Positions 61,756 to 64,000 of a DNA stretch of 64,000 nucleotides are shown here, piece after piece. Source of the stretch: Rhizobiaceae bacterium (lineage in GTDB: Bacteria > Pseudomonadota > Alphaproteobacteria > Rhizobiales > Rhizobiaceae). The stretch covers positions 1-64,000 of the forward strand of contig JABABQ010000028.1 in the NCBI GenBank assembly GCA_014238155.1, given 5' to 3'. The number at the start of each line of letters is the position of its first letter. The stretch's first letter is position 1. Below the pieces are notes generated by a model. That model was not told the origin of the DNA and searched no databases. It worked only from the letters and a program-made list of their open reading frames with translations. The translations under genes were made by a program, and so were the position numbers.

Positions 61756-62778
61756 ATGATTCCGGCACAATTGCTACACCCAACACCAAAAGGTCTTTAC
61801 TGTCCGCCCGGAGATTTTTATGTCGACCCTGTCTCCGCCGTAGCGCGGGCATTGATTACACATGGCCACGCCGATCACGCCCGCGCCGGACATGGTGACG
61901 TCTGGGCCACAGCACAAACACTCGACATTATGGCAATACGCTATGGTGAGGATTATTGTCGCCAATCGCATGTTGCTGAATTGCGACAATCTTTTGACTT
62001 AAATGGCGTAACAGTAAGCTTTTGGCCCGCTGGACATGTTCTCGGGTCAGCACAGATTTTGGTTCGGTTTGAGGATCTGCAAATTCTGGTATCCGGCGAT
62101 TACAAGCGCGGCTTTGATCCAACCTGCGAACCATATGAAAACGTTCCTACCGATCATCCACTGGACGCGTTCATCACCGAGGCGACGTTTGCTCTGCCGG
62201 TGTTTCGACACCCTAATCCGCAAGATGAAATTCAAAAACTTCTCAGATCTGTTGCTCAATTCCCCCAGCGGGCTCACCTGATAGGGGTTTATGCCTTAGG
62301 CAAAGCACAGCGGGTTATCGGATTGCTCCGTCACCAGGGATACAACGAAACCATCTATATTCACGGCGCCCTGAAAAAACTCTGCGACTATTATATTGAC
62401 CAGGGAATTGAACTTGGCCAACTGGAATCAGCAACCCTCGATAAAGGTCAAAAAGATAGTTTTGCCGGTAAGATCGTTCTTGGTCCACCATCCGCTTTTG
62501 TCGATAAATGGGGACGGCGGTTCGCTGATCCGATATTCTGTTTTGCGTCTGGTTGGATGCAAATCAGGCAACGCGCCAAACAGCGCGGGGTGGAACTGCC
62601 GATCATTCTGTCCGATCACTGCGACTGGGATGAATTGATCGATACGATTACTGAGCTGAAACCACGGGAAGTCTGGGTCACCCATGGTCGAGACGATGCC
62701 TTGATCCGATGGTGTGAACTCAATCAAATCAAAGCCCGGCCCCTCAATCTGATTGGGTATGAGGAGGAAAACGAATGA
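61756..62778 (+). CDS. Ligase-associated DNA exonuclease (metallo-beta-lactamase fold)
   Basis: This 340-residue protein is a beta-CASP/metallo-beta-lactamase-fold nuclease of the type encoded next to ATP-dependent DNA ligases. The metal motif is ALITHGHADHARAGHGDVWAT (HxHxDH), with later ligands in VSGDYKRGF and ILSDHCDWDELIDTI. FWPAGHVLGSAQILVRFEDL matches the family. Its TGA overlaps the ligase start (ATGA), so the pair is coupled. These genes belong to a four-gene damage-response cluster that normally also includes an Lhr-like helicase and a phosphoesterase (PdeM); those would lie beyond the window edge. Confidence 0.9.
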   Translation: MIPAQLLHPTPKGLYCPPGDFYVDPVSAVARALITHGHADHARAGHGDVWATAQTLDIMAIRYGEDYCRQSHVAELRQSFDLNGVTVSFWPAGHVLGSAQILVRFEDLQILVSGDYKRGFDPTCEPYENVPTDHPLDAFITEATFALPVFRHPNPQDEIQKLLRSVAQFPQRAHLIGVYALGKAQRVIGLLRHQGYNETIYIHGALKKLCDYYIDQGIELGQLESATLDKGQKDSFAGKIVLGPPSAFVDKWGRRFADPIFCFASGWMQIRQRAKQRGVELPIILSDHCDWDELIDTITELKPREVWVTHGRDDALIRWCELNQIKARPLNLIGYEEENE

Positions 62779-64000
62779 AAGCGTTTTCCAATCTGCTTGA
62801 CCGATTGGTGCTCACTCCTTCCCGCAATAGCAAATTGCAGCTTTTAAGAGACTATTTCGCCGATACACCTGATCCAGACCGGGGTCTGGCCCTCGCAGCA
62901 CTGACCGGCAGACTGGATATCAGCGGCATCAAGCCAGCCGTGTTGCACAATTTGATGGCCGAACGTATGGACGACGTGCTGTTCAAGCTCTCATATGATT
63001 ATGTGGGCGACCTCGCCGAAACCATCGCATTGGTCTGGGATAGCCAAATGAGAACCGCAACGGTGACGGCGGCGACCTCACAAAAGCGCCCGACAGTGCG
63101 GCTCGATCACGACAATTTCAACCCCAGACTCTGCGAAGTGATCGATTCACTTCAAATGACGGGCAAAACCAATGCACAGGTAGCGCTGACGACCTGGCTG
63201 GACCAGCTCAATGCATCTGGGCGCTATGCGCTGTTGAAACTGTTGACGGGAGGGCTGAGGATTGGAGTGTCGGCCCGACTGGCCAAACTGGCGCTCGCTG
63301 ATCTGGGTCAGGTGGATGTCGCCGAGATTGAAGAATTGTGGCACGGTATTGAGCCACCCTTCGTGGACCTGTTTGCATGGCTGGACGGCAAGGGCGCCAA
63401 ACCAGAGCAAATGGCTGATGCCCCGTTTAGGCCGGTTATGTTGGCCAATGCCCTGTCGGAGAAAGACCGGCAGAGACTTGATCCGAAACTCTATGCAGCC
63501 GAGTGGAAGTGGGATGGTATTCGCCTGCAGGCAAGTGTTGAAAACGGAGTGCGGCGCCTCTACTCCCGCACCGGAGATGATGTCGGGCGCGCATTTCCAG
63601 ACTTGCTGGATGCGATGGAGTTTGAAGGCACACTGGATGGTGAGTTATTGGTCGCACGCCAAACTAAAGACGGCACTGTGGCTGTTGCCGGTTTTGGAGA
63701 TCTTCAACGACGACTGAACCGCAAAACGGTGTCAAAGGCCTTATTAGCAAGTCATCCGGTCATTCTGCGCGTTTACGACATTCTCAGGTCTGGCGGCGAG
63801 GAACTGCGACACCTGAATTTCATCCAGCGTCGCCAAAAGCTTGAAAGTTTTATTTCGCGCCTGGAACAACCAAGATTCGACTTGTCTCCACTGGTTGAAT
63901 TCCAGACCTGGAATGATCTTGCTGACAGGCGCGAAAACCCACCAAATCCAGCAATTGAAGGCATAATGGTAAAGCTTTGGGACTCGCCTTACCAGCCAGG
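62775..64000 (+). CDS. ATP-dependent DNA ligase (partial, cut by the window end)
   Basis: The gene starts at the ATG at 62775 (MKAFSNLLDRLVLTP) and is open to the end of the window, about 408 residues. The N-terminal domain has LALAALTGRLDISGIKPAVL and QMTGKTNAQVALTTWLDQLNA. The adenylation motif is AEWKWDGIRLQA (about residues 240-252), with the catalytic lysine before W-D-G-I-R, followed by RLYSRTGDDVGRAFPDL and the EGTLDGELLV segment. Motif IV and V sequence continues to the edge. It is a member of the Lhr-cluster ligases and not of the NAD-dependent LigA type. Confidence 0.92.
   Translation, partial: MKAFSNLLDRLVLTPSRNSKLQLLRDYFADTPDPDRGLALAALTGRLDISGIKPAVLHNLMAERMDDVLFKLSYDYVGDLAETIALVWDSQMRTATVTAATSQKRPTVRLDHDNFNPRLCEVIDSLQMTGKTNAQVALTTWLDQLNASGRYALLKLLTGGLRIGVSARLAKLALADLGQVDVAEIEELWHGIEPPFVDLFAWLDGKGAKPEQMADAPFRPVMLANALSEKDRQRLDPKLYAAEWKWDGIRLQASVENGVRRLYSRTGDDVGRAFPDLLDAMEFEGTLDGELLVARQTKDGTVAVAGFGDLQRRLNRKTVSKALLASHPVILRVYDILRSGGEELRHLNFIQRRQKLESFISRLEQPRFDLSPLVEFQTWNDLADRRENPPNPAIEGIMVKLWDSPYQP

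Noticed and set aside
1-64000. CRISPR array, tRNA or rRNA genes
   Set aside because: No regularly spaced repeats and no tRNA arm or rRNA-like sequence were noticed on either strand by reading; a program scan would be decisive.

Overview
The window is chromosomal DNA of an alphaproteobacterium, most likely of the order Hyphomicrobiales (Rhizobiales). The evidence is the gene content and order: an MbfA-type ferritin/VIT1 iron exporter, a DivL-type cell-cycle kinase with tyrosine in its H-box, the AmgK-MurU-AddB-AddA-TrxA string, FtsEX beside a YdcF-like protein and an MJ0042 zinc-ribbon protein, an hrcA-grpE-rph-rdgB-hemW block, and RpoH-type promoters of the alphaproteobacterial form (CTTG-N18-CTTATAT). 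I cannot name a genus. No rRNA, tRNA or CRISPR array was seen.

Layout. Positions 1-237 hold a GC-rich 43-bp inverted repeat of unknown type. From 238 to 7281 lie htpG, a sugar-acid and sugar block (gluconokinase and a divergent L-idonate 5-dehydrogenase, a PfkB sugar kinase), a decayed class-III aminotransferase, a zinc-free MDR oxidoreductase and a small membrane protein. From 7297 to 14942 lie lepA, a YiiX-like papain-fold protein, mbfA, an alpha/beta hydrolase, a GT4 glycosyltransferase, infC (which starts at AUU) and a LysR regulator. From 15160 to 20379 a family-2 glycosyltransferase gene is split by a 3,289-bp IS1595-family element with 25-bp terminal inverted repeats and an 8-bp target duplication. 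The element carries five cargo genes around its transposase, and removing it with one target copy restores one 640-codon reading frame.

From 20489 to 31169 lie a large MscS channel, an FkbM methyltransferase, hpt, the zinc-ribbon protein, ftsEX, a YdcF protein, a class A penicillin-binding protein and an acyltransferase-3 protein. From 31185 to 43097 lie an M20 peptidase, polA, grpE/hrcA, rph-rdgB-hemW, a lipoprotein resembling penicillin-binding-protein activators, and rsmI-yraN. From 43174 to 55848 lie gshB, divL, amgK-murU (peptidoglycan sugar recycling), addB-addA (double-strand-break repair) and trxA. From 55958 to the right edge lie argB with a HAD nucleotidase, a PfkB adenosine kinase, a CysZ/EI24-like membrane protein, nth, a DUF2244 protein, an AraC/O6-alkylguanine methyltransferase fusion, and a ligase-associated exonuclease whose stop overlaps the start of an ATP-dependent DNA ligase cut by the window end.

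Most of the window is ordinary core genome: proteostasis, DNA repair, cell envelope and cell cycle. The clearest accessory feature is the IS1595-family transposon and its uncharacterised cargo. Other points worth attention are the DivL-like H-box tyrosine, the AUU start of infC, a strong minus-strand terminator between polA and the M20 peptidase that may end a small RNA or leader, CtrA-like sites before ftsE and divL, and the terminal inverted repeat at the left edge.
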